Source: Deltaproteobacteria bacterium
Lineage (GTDB): Bacteria; Myxococcota; XYA12-FULL-58-9
Direction of reading: 5' to 3'
Length of the DNA: 40,792 bases
NCBI GenBank assembly: GCA_016218825.1
Contig: JACRCV010000088.1
Coordinates: forward strand, 1 to 40,792
A model generated the notes under the pieces. The model was not told where the DNA came from, did no database searches, and saw nothing but the letters and a program-made list of their open reading frames with translations. Shown one piece after another: positions 1-7,272 of the stretch; within the stretch, counting starts at the first letter, position 1; every line of letters starts with the position of its first letter. The position numbers and the translations under genes are program-made.

Positions 1-647
1 CCGGCGGGCGGCACGCGGCTCGGGCCGCCGTCGGACCGCGGCCGGGGCGCGCGCTGCAGCTCGGTGAGCGACGTCCGCGCCACCTGGTTGTCCGGATTGA
101 TCTCGAGCACCGCCTGCAGGTAGTTCTCGGCCGCCTCGATGTCGCCTTTGGCGCGAAACAGCGCCGCGGTCTCGAGCATGCTCTTCTCTTCCGGACCGTA
201 GGCCTCGGGCTGCGGTCCGGGAGGGGGCGACGCCGCGGCCATCGGACCGCCGGTGTCGAGGAACTTGTAGGCCTTCAGGTCGCGGATCACCGAGCGCATC
301 ATCTCCGGCGTCACCGTCGTGCCCTTCTTGGCCATCTCGGCGACGATCTGCTGGGTGGTGCGGCTGCCGTCCATCAGCCGGGCACACTCCCACTCGATGT
401 CGTAGATCTGGAACGCGCACAACGCGTCCGGGGCCCGCACCGAGACCGTGCCGCGCTGGCCCGGCTCGACGACGAGGTCACGGCGCAGGAGGGGGCGATC
501 GTGGGTCGCGGCCTGGGCCTGCAGCTTGTTGACCTGGGTGACGTCGGGCACGCCCTTGCCCGCCCAGGCGAGGGCCGGGTTGGTCTGGAGCTGGCTGGTG
601 CCCACCACCACCAGGTCCGGTCCTTTCTTTGGTCGATCCCGATCCAT
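1..647 (-). CDS. PqqD-like winged-helix / TPR protein, 3' end outside window
   Basis: The frame is open from an ATG at 647 to the window edge (215 codons seen), so the C-terminus is missing. Residues about 71-132 (ALCAFQIYDIEWECARLMDG, then TTQQIVAEMA and an IRDLKAYKFL helix) look like the PqqD-like winged-helix fold, which in other proteins binds peptides or acts as an adaptor. A Pro-rich linker (133-150) leads to a TPR-like helix pair (156-190, with NYLQAVLEINPDN). The N-terminal 50 residues are polar and show no signal peptide, so the protein is probably cytoplasmic. The start lies 2 bases after the stop of the two-PilZ gene upstream (650-1315), so the two are surely co-transcribed and perhaps translationally coupled. 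A role in c-di-GMP-linked signalling is inferred from that neighbour only. Confidence 0.7.
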   Translation of the reverse strand, partial: MDRDRPKKGPDLVVVGTSQLQTNPALAWAGKGVPDVTQVNKLQAQAATHDRPLLRRDLVVEPGQRGTVSVRAPDALCAFQIYDIEWECARLMDGSRTTQQIVAEMAKKGTTVTPEMMRSVIRDLKAYKFLDTGGPMAAASPPPGPQPEAYGPEEKSMLETAALFRAKGDIEAAENYLQAVLEINPDNQVARTSLTELQRAPRPRSDGGPSRVPPA

Positions 648-649
648 CC

Positions 650-1315
650 TCACCGCCCGCCGTCAGCGCGCGTTGCCAGCCGGCGCTTCGCCTGTAGGCG
701 TCGAAACTCGGAGATCGCGCTCTTTGCTGCCGCGTCGACGCGGAGAAACATCACCGCGAAGCCGTCGTCCAGTTGGCGCACGACCCGACCCGCACAACAG
801 AGCTGGTCCGCGCCGTCGGCGCCGAACCGAAGCTCCAGCTCGTCGCCGGTCGGCGGCCTGGTCTCGGCTCGAATCGTCGCCCCGGTCGACGACAGCTCGG
901 TCAGCACGCCGGTCTGGGGCGCGTCTCCATGCGCCCACACCGCCACAACCCCGGTGAGCGCCAGGCGCGGCGCGCGGCGCTTCTCATCCATGGTCGCGCC
1001 GTCTTGGAGCAGGTGGTCGCAAAGGGCGCGGACCTTGTCGGCCGCGGCCGGGTCGGCATCGGCGAAGCACAGCGCGCTGCCCTGTGGATCGATGCGCGCC
1101 ACCACGACCGAAAGCTCAACCTCTACGGATTGGTACGAGACTCGGACCCGATGCGCGCTGCCTTCGGCCCAGCCGGTCTGGCCCTCGAGATAGAAGCCGC
1201 CCGAGCCGAGATCGCGGATCCGATACGAACGTGGTTCGGGGCTCTCCAAGTCCGCGAGCGCGACGGCGCCAGATTCCACCCGTGGCGCGGCTCTCGCCCG
1301 GTGCTTGGGTCCCAT
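650..1315 (-). CDS. Two-domain PilZ-type protein
   Basis: A 221-residue soluble protein with two PilZ-like beta-barrels. The first (about 5-105) has a weak arginine-rich start and DLGSGGFYLE in place of the usual DxSxxG motif. The second (about 110-210) has RRAPR, fitting RxxxR, and ELSSTGA, a near match to DxSxxG. PilZ domains bind c-di-GMP through these two motifs; the first copy is degenerate, so perhaps only the second binds. I chose the ATG at 1315 over an upstream frame extension to 1450, because the extension is Arg/Ala-rich, has no domain, and would overlap the promoter seen at 1369-1398. The gene is followed after 2 bases by the PqqD-like/TPR gene. It fits the c-di-GMP theme of this part of the window. 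Confidence 0.75.
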   Translation of the reverse strand: MGPKHRARAAPRVESGAVALADLESPEPRSYRIRDLGSGGFYLEGQTGWAEGSAHRVRVSYQSVEVELSVVVARIDPQGSALCFADADPAAADKVRALCDHLLQDGATMDEKRRAPRLALTGVVAVWAHGDAPQTGVLTELSSTGATIRAETRPPTGDELELRFGADGADQLCCAGRVVRQLDDGFAVMFLRVDAAAKSAISEFRRLQAKRRLATRADGGR

Positions 1316-1368
1316 GGAACGAAACCTCAACCTGCGCGGAAGCCGCGTCGCGGCAATCACGCGCCCCA

Positions 1369-1398
1369 AGTATAGTCCGGCAGCTGTCAGGGGCGCAA
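1369..1398 (-). promoter_or_regulatory. Sigma70-type promoter for the two-PilZ gene
   Basis: On the minus strand TTGCGC (1398-1393) and TATACT (1374-1369) are separated by 18 bases. The -10 box matches consensus at five of six positions. The predicted transcript starts near 1362 and leaves about 47 bases of leader before the ATG at 1315. The 1316-1520 gap also holds a perfect CCGGCC/GGCCGG hairpin at 1484-1497 just after cysK. It has no T-tract and is at best a weak terminator. Confidence 0.45.
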
Positions 1399-1520
1399 AG
1401 AAACGGCCCGCCGAGCAGCGGCGAGCCCCCGCGGCACGCTCGCGCACCACCAGGGCCTCGACGAGAAGCCCGGCATCAACTCGCCGGCCTCGGCCGGGCC
1501 CCGCCCTACCGGCCGCGCGC

Positions 1521-2471
1521 CTAACCCTTGTCGTCGTCCAGATCGGCCCAGAGCTCGTCGAGCATGTAACGCTCGCCGGTGTCGGGCAGGATCGTCAGGA
1601 TCGTGTGCCCCGGGCCGGCGTTCTTCGCTGCCTGGATCGCGGCGCACACCGCGCTGCCACTCGAGATCCCGGCGAAGATGCCCTCTTCTTGCGCCAGGCG
1701 CCGGGTCATCCTGTAGGCCTCGTCGTCGTGCACCGCGAGCCAGCCGTCCATGATCGTGCGGTTCAGGACCTTGCTGCGCTGCCCGTCGCCGATGCCCTGC
1801 TGCTTGTGAACGTCGGCGCGCCCCTGACCTTCGAGGGCCGCGGCGTGCGGCTCGACGCCGAACACCTTGAGCCCGGCGATCGACGCCTTGAGCACCTCGG
1901 CGACCCCGGTGAGGGTGCCGCCGGTGCCGATGGTCGCCACGAAGGTGTCGAACTCGCCCTTGGTGTCGGCCATGATCTCGGCGGCGGTGGTGCGGCGGTG
2001 GATGTCGGGGTTCGCGGCGTTGTCGAACTGCTTCAGGTAGACGTACTTGTGCGGATCGGACTTCTCGAGCTCCTCGCACATCTGCCGCGCCAGGCCGATC
2101 ATCTCTTTCATCGTCGGCTTCAAGGGCGTCACGTGCAGCGTGCCGCCGTATGCCTTGATCAGCTTGCGGCGCTCGACCCCGAACTTCTCCGGCATGCAGA
2201 TGGTGCAGTGGTAGCCCTTGACCGCGCAGATCATCGCCAGCGCGATGCCCATGTTGCCGGTGGTGGCCTCGACGACGCCGCCCCCCGGCGTCAACCGACC
2301 GCTCTTCTCCGCCGCTTCGATCACTCCGAGGGCGGTCCGCGACTTGATGCTGCCGTTGATGTTGACCCCTTCGAACTTGACCCAGATCCGGCAATCGGTG
2401 CCCTTGGGGATCCGCTGCAGCTCGATCACCGGCGTGCGGCCGATGGCCGCGAGGACGTTCTTGAACACCAT
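1521..2471 (-). CDS. cysK: PLP-dependent cysteine synthase family protein (CysK-like)
   Basis: A 316-residue type II PLP enzyme of the O-acetylserine sulfhydrylase family, which joins an activated serine to sulfide to make cysteine. K43 in NINGSIKSR is the expected Schiff-base lysine. TTGNMG (71-76) matches the substrate/asparagine loop, GTGGTLTG (about 185) is the PLP phosphate loop, and GISSGSA lies near the C-terminus. The family usually has SVKDR and SGNTG; the variants here, with ALAMICAVKGY, recall SbnA-type synthases that use O-phosphoserine, so the acceptor or donor could differ. The ATG at 2471 has AGGAG upstream; the frame runs further upstream but without homology. It starts 25 bases after cysC, a natural sulfur-assimilation pair. 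Confidence 0.88.
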   Translation of the reverse strand: MVFKNVLAAIGRTPVIELQRIPKGTDCRIWVKFEGVNINGSIKSRTALGVIEAAEKSGRLTPGGGVVEATTGNMGIALAMICAVKGYHCTICMPEKFGVERRKLIKAYGGTLHVTPLKPTMKEMIGLARQMCEELEKSDPHKYVYLKQFDNAANPDIHRRTTAAEIMADTKGEFDTFVATIGTGGTLTGVAEVLKASIAGLKVFGVEPHAAALEGQGRADVHKQQGIGDGQRSKVLNRTIMDGWLAVHDDEAYRMTRRLAQEEGIFAGISSGSAVCAAIQAAKNAGPGHTILTILPDTGERYMLDELWADLDDDKG

Positions 2472-2496
2472 CGCTCTCACTCCTTGGGGGGCGCCG

Positions 2497-3123
2497 TCAG
2501 CGAGCGCCGCCACCGAGCAGGCCCTGGGCCTCGAGCAGGTTCAGGCATTGGGCGACGCACGCCTTGACGGCGCTGTCGCCGGTCTTCAGCACCAGCTCGG
2601 GCGTCACGGGCGCCTCGTAGGGATCGTCGACGCCGGTGAAGCCTTTGATCAGGCCGGCGCGGGCCTTCTTGTACATGCCCTTCGGGTCGCGCCCTTCGCA
2701 GATCGCGAGCGGCGCGTCGACGAAGATCTCGAAGAACGGCAGCGTCGCCTCCTCGTGGATCTTGCGGACGATGGCGCGATCGGCGGCGTAGGGGCTGATG
2801 AACGCGGTGAGCGCGATGCAGCCCGAATCGGCGAACAGCTTCGCGACCTCGCCGATGCGGCGGATGTTCTCGACCCGATCCGCCGCGGTGAAGCCGAGGT
2901 TCTTGTTGAGGCCGTGACGGATGTTGTCGCCGTCCAAGCGGTACGCCGGCTGGCGGCGCAGCACCAGCGCCTGCTCCAGCGCCGCGGAGACCGTGCTCTT
3001 GCCGCTCCCCGACAAGCCGGTGAACCACAGCGTCGCGCCCTTGACGCCCAGAGACTTCCAGCGTTCGTCGCGTCCGAGGTCGCCCTCGTGCCAGACGATG
3101 TTCGTTGCCTTCTGCTCGGTCAT
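2497..3123 (-). CDS. cysC: Adenylylsulfate kinase
   Basis: A 208-residue APS kinase that phosphorylates adenosine 5'-phosphosulfate at the 3' position to give PAPS, for sulfate activation or sulfation. Visible signatures are the Walker A loop GLSGSGKS (36-43), DGDNIRHGLNKNLGF (64-78) for APS/ATP contacts, the serine in FISPY (S110, the position phosphorylated in the E. coli enzyme) and GVDDPYEAP near the C-terminus. Length is normal for a stand-alone CysC without a fused sulfurylase. The ATG at 3123 is preceded by GGAAGGGA. The frame continues upstream as a shadow inside the PAS gene. It lies 23 bases after the PAS gene and 25 before cysK. No cysD, cysN or cysH is in the window. Confidence 0.93.
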   Translation of the reverse strand: MTEQKATNIVWHEGDLGRDERWKSLGVKGATLWFTGLSGSGKSTVSAALEQALVLRRQPAYRLDGDNIRHGLNKNLGFTAADRVENIRRIGEVAKLFADSGCIALTAFISPYAADRAIVRKIHEEATLPFFEIFVDAPLAICEGRDPKGMYKKARAGLIKGFTGVDDPYEAPVTPELVLKTGDSAVKACVAQCLNLLEAQGLLGGGAR

Positions 3124-3146
3124 GATTCCCTTCCGTTCGTTCGCGC

Positions 3147-3650
3147 TCAGGGGCGACGCAGCTTGTCGCGGCGGCGCAGCTCTTCCAGCTCTTCTTCGCG
3201 CTCCTTGATGATGCGCAGCAGGGTGTCGCGCTCTTTGCCGTGCGCCTCCTGCTCCGCGAGGTAGCGGGTCTTCAGGCGGCGCTCGTCGGTGACGTCGCGG
3301 TGGGTGACGAACACCCCGGTGATCTCGTTCGCTTCGTTGGCGAGCGGGATCGCCGAGAGCTCGAGGACCAGCTCGCGCTCGTTCGGCCCCTTGCCGTGGA
3401 TCTCCTCTTTGCGCACCGGCGCGCCGCGGGTGACGCACTCGAGGGCGATGCAGTGATCCTTGCAGATGTCGAGCGACAGCATCTTGTAGCAGTGGGTGCC
3501 CTTGAGCGTCCGCCGCTGCGCCGGTCGCAGGCCCAACAGCTGCACGAAGCCCTCGTTGAAGTCGATGATGCGCCGTTCGCGATCGACGACGAAGTACGAG
3601 TCGAAGAACACCTTCCCGAGCCGTTCGATGGCTTTCAGGTCATCGGCCAT
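3147..3650 (-). CDS. PAS-domain protein with cysteine cluster and coiled-coil tail
   Basis: A 167-residue protein with one PAS domain (about 8-128: VFFDSYFVVDRERRIIDFNEGF, then ITGVFVTHRDVTDERRLK) and a charged C-terminal coiled coil (about 130-162, KEREEELEELRRR). There is no kinase, GGDEF or HTH domain, so it would act by dimerising with or docking onto another protein. Four cysteines sit in one PAS loop (HCYKMLSLDICKDHCIALEC), an arrangement seen in PAS domains that carry a redox centre or Fe-S cluster; sensing is inference. The ATG at 3650 has GGAGGAG upstream. It lies between the STAS gene and cysC on the same strand, with small gaps on both sides, so it may link redox or sulfur state to that operon. 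Confidence 0.8.
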   Translation of the reverse strand: MADDLKAIERLGKVFFDSYFVVDRERRIIDFNEGFVQLLGLRPAQRRTLKGTHCYKMLSLDICKDHCIALECVTRGAPVRKEEIHGKGPNERELVLELSAIPLANEANEITGVFVTHRDVTDERRLKTRYLAEQEAHGKERDTLLRIIKEREEELEELRRRDKLRRP

Positions 3651-3696
3651 GACGCCGCGCTCCTCCCCCCGAGATCCCCAGCTGCACCGAGTCGTC

Positions 3697-5022
3697 CTAC
3701 TGCTTGTCCATCGCCCGCAAGCGGGCAATCGCCGAGTTGCGGAAGTCTCCACGGGGTAGGTCGGACGCCACGCGCCGGAAGTGGCCGCGCGCCAGCTCGC
3801 TCTTGCCGAGCTGCGAAGCGCAGTCGCCCTCCCAGAAGACCGCGTCGTCGAGGCGCTTGTCGGCGGGGTTGCTCTTCGACATCTCGACGTCGAACGCGGC
3901 GTAGTAAGGCAGCGCCTCGCCGCAGCGGTTCAGGGAGCGATAGGCCTCGGCGAGCAGGAACACCAGGTCGACGTCGAGCACCGCGCCGTCGATGGTCTTG
4001 GTCGCGGCGCTGATCACGTCCTCGGGTCGTCGCGCCTGGACCGCGGCGAGGATCCGCGCCCGCCGCTCGGCCACCGCCTTGGTGCGGCCGTCGGCCACTT
4101 GCTTGGCGAAGAAGGCGCCGAGATCACGCGTCAACAGCCCGTCGCGCTTGAACTGGGCGATGATCTCCTCGGCCTTCGCGAAGCGTCCGGCGCCGATCTG
4201 CTCCTGAAGCTGCGCCAGCCTCCTCGGCGGAATGCCCGATGACCGGGCGAGCATCATCCCGATGATCAGGGCGACGATCCCGACCAGCGCCACGCCGGCG
4301 GCGAGCGCGGCCTTCGGGTGACTGGTGACGATCTTCGCGGTGGAGCGGGCGGTGTCGCGGAAGCGCATCGGCGTGCGGGTGGTCTCGTCCTTCACCTCCT
4401 CGAGAGCGGCAGGCCGTCCGGGCGGCGCCGAGACCGGAGCCGCGGGCGCCGCGGCCACGCCAACGCCGGCGCTTTGGGCGTCGATCGGGCGCGAGAAGTC
4501 GGCGATGAACGCCGCCAGGCGCGGATCGAGGGCCTGGGTGCGGACGCCGCTGCGAAAACCGAAGTAGGTCTCCGGATCGTCGTCGAGGATCATCACCGTG
4601 CTGCAGCGCCTGCACTTCACCTCCGGCAGCTTCACCGGGGTGTTGGCGTCGCCGAGGGGCACCGTCACCTCGGTGTCCCACTCGCACTGCTCGCAGAAGT
4701 ACGGCGCCTGCACCGAGGCCACGGTGGCGCCGGCGCCGAAGTTGGCGACCATGTTGAGCTGCGCGACGACCGACGGCGAGCACTCCATCAGCAGGATCCG
4801 ATCGACGGTCTTGCTCAGGGTCTCGACGGTGTGCACCCAGTCTCGGAGACCGAACGAGCTGATCCGCGACACCGCCTTCATGTTGAGGATCACGTCGCGG
4901 CCCACCGCGGCCTCGATGAGCGCCGCCGGATCGAAGGTCTCGTCGATGGTGCCGTACAACCGAACGTAGGAGATGTGACCGCGCGACAAGCTCTCGATCG
5001 ACAGTGTGCTCTTCTTTGCCAA
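3697..5022 (-). CDS. STAS / zinc-ribbon / transmembrane / helical-repeat protein
   Basis: A 441-residue protein with an unusual domain order. Residues about 8-105 resemble a STAS (anti-sigma-antagonist-like) fold (ISYVRLYGTIDETFD, then DVILNMKAVSRISSFGLRDW). Next come two CxxC knuckles (CEQC about 110, CRRC about 137) that look like a zinc ribbon. A Pro/Ala linker and one transmembrane helix (about 245-268, ALAAGVALVGIVALIIGMML) follow. The C-terminal half is TPR-like (AKAEEIIAQF, ALPYYAAFD, GHFRRVASDLP) and would be periplasmic if the STAS part is cytoplasmic. The start is a TTG at 5022 with GAGGAG upstream, 13 bases after the PilZ-TPR stop; longer starts overlap that gene. No family name fits the whole protein. 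Confidence 0.75.
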   Translation of the reverse strand: MAKKSTLSIESLSRGHISYVRLYGTIDETFDPAALIEAAVGRDVILNMKAVSRISSFGLRDWVHTVETLSKTVDRILLMECSPSVVAQLNMVANFGAGATVASVQAPYFCEQCEWDTEVTVPLGDANTPVKLPEVKCRRCSTVMILDDDPETYFGFRSGVRTQALDPRLAAFIADFSRPIDAQSAGVGVAAAPAAPVSAPPGRPAALEEVKDETTRTPMRFRDTARSTAKIVTSHPKAALAAGVALVGIVALIIGMMLARSSGIPPRRLAQLQEQIGAGRFAKAEEIIAQFKRDGLLTRDLGAFFAKQVADGRTKAVAERRARILAAVQARRPEDVISAATKTIDGAVLDVDLVFLLAEAYRSLNRCGEALPYYAAFDVEMSKSNPADKRLDDAVFWEGDCASQLGKSELARGHFRRVASDLPRGDFRNSAIARLRAMDKQ

Positions 5023-5035
5023 CGCCTTCGACTCC

Positions 5036-5734
5036 TCACGCCTGCTCTTGGCGCACCCGCAGCGCACGATCGAACAGCTGCGCCGCCTTGATGACGTCTC
5101 CTTGTAGATAGACCACCCGCGCCAGCTCTTCAATGGCCTCCGCCGAGTCCGGCATCTGCTCCACCGCCTGCTCCAGGAGAATGGTCGCGGCCTCCAGGTC
5201 GGCGCGCGCCGCGGCCTCTTTGCCCTTGTGCAACAGCTTGTGCGCGTAGCGCATGTCCTTGTGGCGCTGCTCCTGGTCGCGGCCGAGGGCGGCGTGCATC
5301 ACGTCGGGGGTCGGCGGCGCCTCGACCTCGACGACCTCGGCGGCGTCGAGCTCGGGGATCTCGTCGCTCGCGGCGTCGGCGGCACGCAGCGCCATGATCT
5401 CCCTGACCTGGGCGAGGGTCGCCGGCTCCATCGGCGCGAAGCGCAGGCCGCACTGGAACAGGTCCTCGTGGCCCTTGCCGGCCGGGCGCACCCACATCAC
5501 CGTCGACTCGATGCGCGGCGTGTCGAGGCTCTCGCGGGGGACGAGGTGCAAGAAGATCGTCGTGCCGACCTCGAGCGGCACGCCGGTCTGCAGGCACATG
5601 CCGGTCTCGGAGATGTCGATGGTCGTGGCGTCGAGGGCGCAGCCGCTCACCACGTAGAGCACGCGGATCCTGACGTGGTGCCGAGCGGCGGTGCGTCGCT
5701 CGACCTGGAGTATGCCGGCGATCCGCTTCACCAA
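5036..5734 (-). CDS. PilZ-TPR protein
   Basis: A 232-residue cytoplasmic protein. Residues about 12-120 form a PilZ domain with RRTAARHHVRIRV at the start (RxxxR type) and DISETGMCL (DxSxxG), so c-di-GMP binding is plausible. An acidic linker (125-145) leads to TPR-like helices (about 160-228, LLEQAVEQMPDSAEAIEELA and AAQLFDRALRV). The start is TTG at 5734 with AGGA seven bases upstream, or GTG at 5731. It heads the minus-strand run PilZ-TPR, STAS, PAS, cysC, cysK with gaps of 13 to 46 bases. The PilZ part probably reports c-di-GMP to a TPR partner. Confidence 0.8.
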   Translation of the reverse strand: MVKRIAGILQVERRTAARHHVRIRVLYVVSGCALDATTIDISETGMCLQTGVPLEVGTTIFLHLVPRESLDTPRIESTVMWVRPAGKGHEDLFQCGLRFAPMEPATLAQVREIMALRAADAASDEIPELDAAEVVEVEAPPTPDVMHAALGRDQEQRHKDMRYAHKLLHKGKEAAARADLEAATILLEQAVEQMPDSAEAIEELARVVYLQGDVIKAAQLFDRALRVRQEQA

Positions 5735-5794
5735 TGCGCTATCCTTCGCCTCGCTCCCGCCCGGCGCGCGGGTGTGATCTCCCGGCGCCCACGG

Positions 5795-6856
5795 TCACCA
5801 GACCCCCGCGAGCTCGACCCGATCGCGGCCGCCCTGCTTCGCCCGGTACAGGCACTTGTCGGCGTTGCCGTAGAGCTCGTCGGCGTTCTTGGCGTGCTCG
5901 GGGGCCGCGGCCACCCCGGCCGAGACCGTGGTGTGCAGGCCCTCGTTCTTCTGCAGCAAGCGCACGCGCTCCGCCAGCGTCCGCGCCCCGGCCGACTCGG
6001 TCTCCGGCAACAGCACCACGAACTCCTCGCCGCCGACGCGCGCCACCACCTCGGGCTTGCGGGTCGTGCTCCGCAGGATCTCCGCGAACCGCACCAGCAC
6101 CCGGTCGCCGATCACGTGCCCGTGGCGATCGTTGACGTCTTTGAAGTGATCGAGATCGAAGAGCACCAGCGCCGTCGGCCGGGCGTAGCGCAGCGCCCGC
6201 GCGATCTCGCGTTCGAGCTGCTCCTTGAAGTAGCGCCGGTTGAACAAGCCGGTCAGCGGATCGGTGCGCGCCAGCTGCGACACCTGATCGAGGGCCAGCT
6301 GCAGCTCGGAGTTGGCGGTCGACAGCTCCTGAGTGCGCTGCTCGACGACCTCTTCCAGGTGAACGTTGAGATCGCGCAGCTCGCCGAGCACCTGCTCCAG
6401 GCGGGTGTTCTTGTTCTGCAGCTCGACGACCAGCCGCGCCCGATCGCGGGCCAGCGTGGCGCGCTCGAGGCCTTGGCGCACCGTCAGCTTCAGATCCTGC
6501 GGCGAGATCGGCTTCGTCAGGTAGCGATAGATCTCGCCGCGGTTCACCGCCTCGATCAAGTCGGTGACGTCGGGGTAGCCGGTCAACACGATGCGGACGA
6601 TGTCGGGGTTGGTGTCGCGGGCGCGGGTGAGGAACTCGACCCCCTGCATGTTGGGCATGCGCTGGTCGGTGATGATCAGATCGACGTTGTGGGTCTGGAG
6701 CTGGATCAGGCCCTGCAGGCCGTCCGCCGCGGTCACCACGTTGTACTCGGTCTTCAACACCCGGAGCATGAACTCGAGGTTGTCGTTCTCGTCGTCGACC
6801 ACCAGCACGCAGGCCTTGGGGCCGCCGTCGGTGTAGTTGGGTTGGATGCTCGCCAT
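5795..6856 (-). CDS. Response regulator diguanylate cyclase (receiver-GGDEF)
   Basis: A 353-residue cytoplasmic protein that should make c-di-GMP from two GTP when its receiver is phosphorylated. The receiver (about 15-130) has the acidic pair D21/D22, phospho-acceptor D64 in LIITDQRMP and lysine in YLTKP. A coiled-coil linker (about 140-190) joins it to a GGDEF domain. GGEEF is at 275-279, an active-type signature. The allosteric I-site five residues upstream reads RKPE instead of RxxD, so product inhibition may be weakened. The ATG at 6856 follows GGGGACAGC in the gap after the lone receiver gene. It is the last gene of the three-gene operon 8955-5795. Confidence 0.93.
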   Translation of the reverse strand: MASIQPNYTDGGPKACVLVVDDENDNLEFMLRVLKTEYNVVTAADGLQGLIQLQTHNVDLIITDQRMPNMQGVEFLTRARDTNPDIVRIVLTGYPDVTDLIEAVNRGEIYRYLTKPISPQDLKLTVRQGLERATLARDRARLVVELQNKNTRLEQVLGELRDLNVHLEEVVEQRTQELSTANSELQLALDQVSQLARTDPLTGLFNRRYFKEQLEREIARALRYARPTALVLFDLDHFKDVNDRHGHVIGDRVLVRFAEILRSTTRKPEVVARVGGEEFVVLLPETESAGARTLAERVRLLQKNEGLHTTVSAGVAAAPEHAKNADELYGNADKCLYRAKQGGRDRVELAGVW

Positions 6857-6875
6857 GCTGTCCCCTTGTGGTTCG

Positions 6876-7271
6876 CTACTCGAAGCGTTTGGCCGCGGGC
6901 ACCAGCGCCAGCGCCCGCTCGACAACCTCGAGCAGGCGGGCGCCGGTCACCGGCTTTACCAGATAATGGTTGACCCGACAGACGTTGATCGCGCTCAGGA
7001 TCTCGGTGGTATCGGTATAGGCGCTGAGGATGATCTTGACCGCGCTCGGGTGGATCGCGAGCGAGCGCCGCAACAGCTCGGTGCCTGAGACCCGCGGCAT
7101 CCGCTGGTCGGTGATGATCACGTCGACCGCCTGCTTCTTCAGGAGCTCGATGGCCTCGTCACCATCTTGAGCGCGCACCGTGCGGTAGTGGTTGCGGAAG
7201 GTCCGCTCCATGAAGTCGAGGTTGTCGGGGTTGTCGTCGACGACCAGGACAACCCTATCAGTCTGTGTCAC
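6876..7271 (-). CDS. Single-domain response regulator
   Basis: A 131-residue stand-alone receiver. It has DD at 12-13, phospho-acceptor D55 in VIITDQRMP, the conserved Ser/Thr in ILSAYTD and lysine in YLVKP. It has no output domain, so it probably passes phosphate on or docks onto a partner. The GTG start at 7271 sits one base after the stop of the receiver-EAL gene, which fixes the start and shows tight coupling. Its sequence resembles the receivers on either side, which suggests duplication within the operon. The cognate kinase is not in the window. Confidence 0.88.
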   Translation of the reverse strand: MTQTDRVVLVVDDNPDNLDFMERTFRNHYRTVRAQDGDEAIELLKKQAVDVIITDQRMPRVSGTELLRRSLAIHPSAVKIILSAYTDTTEILSAINVCRVNHYLVKPVTGARLLEVVERALALVPAAKRFE

Positions 7272-7272
7272 G

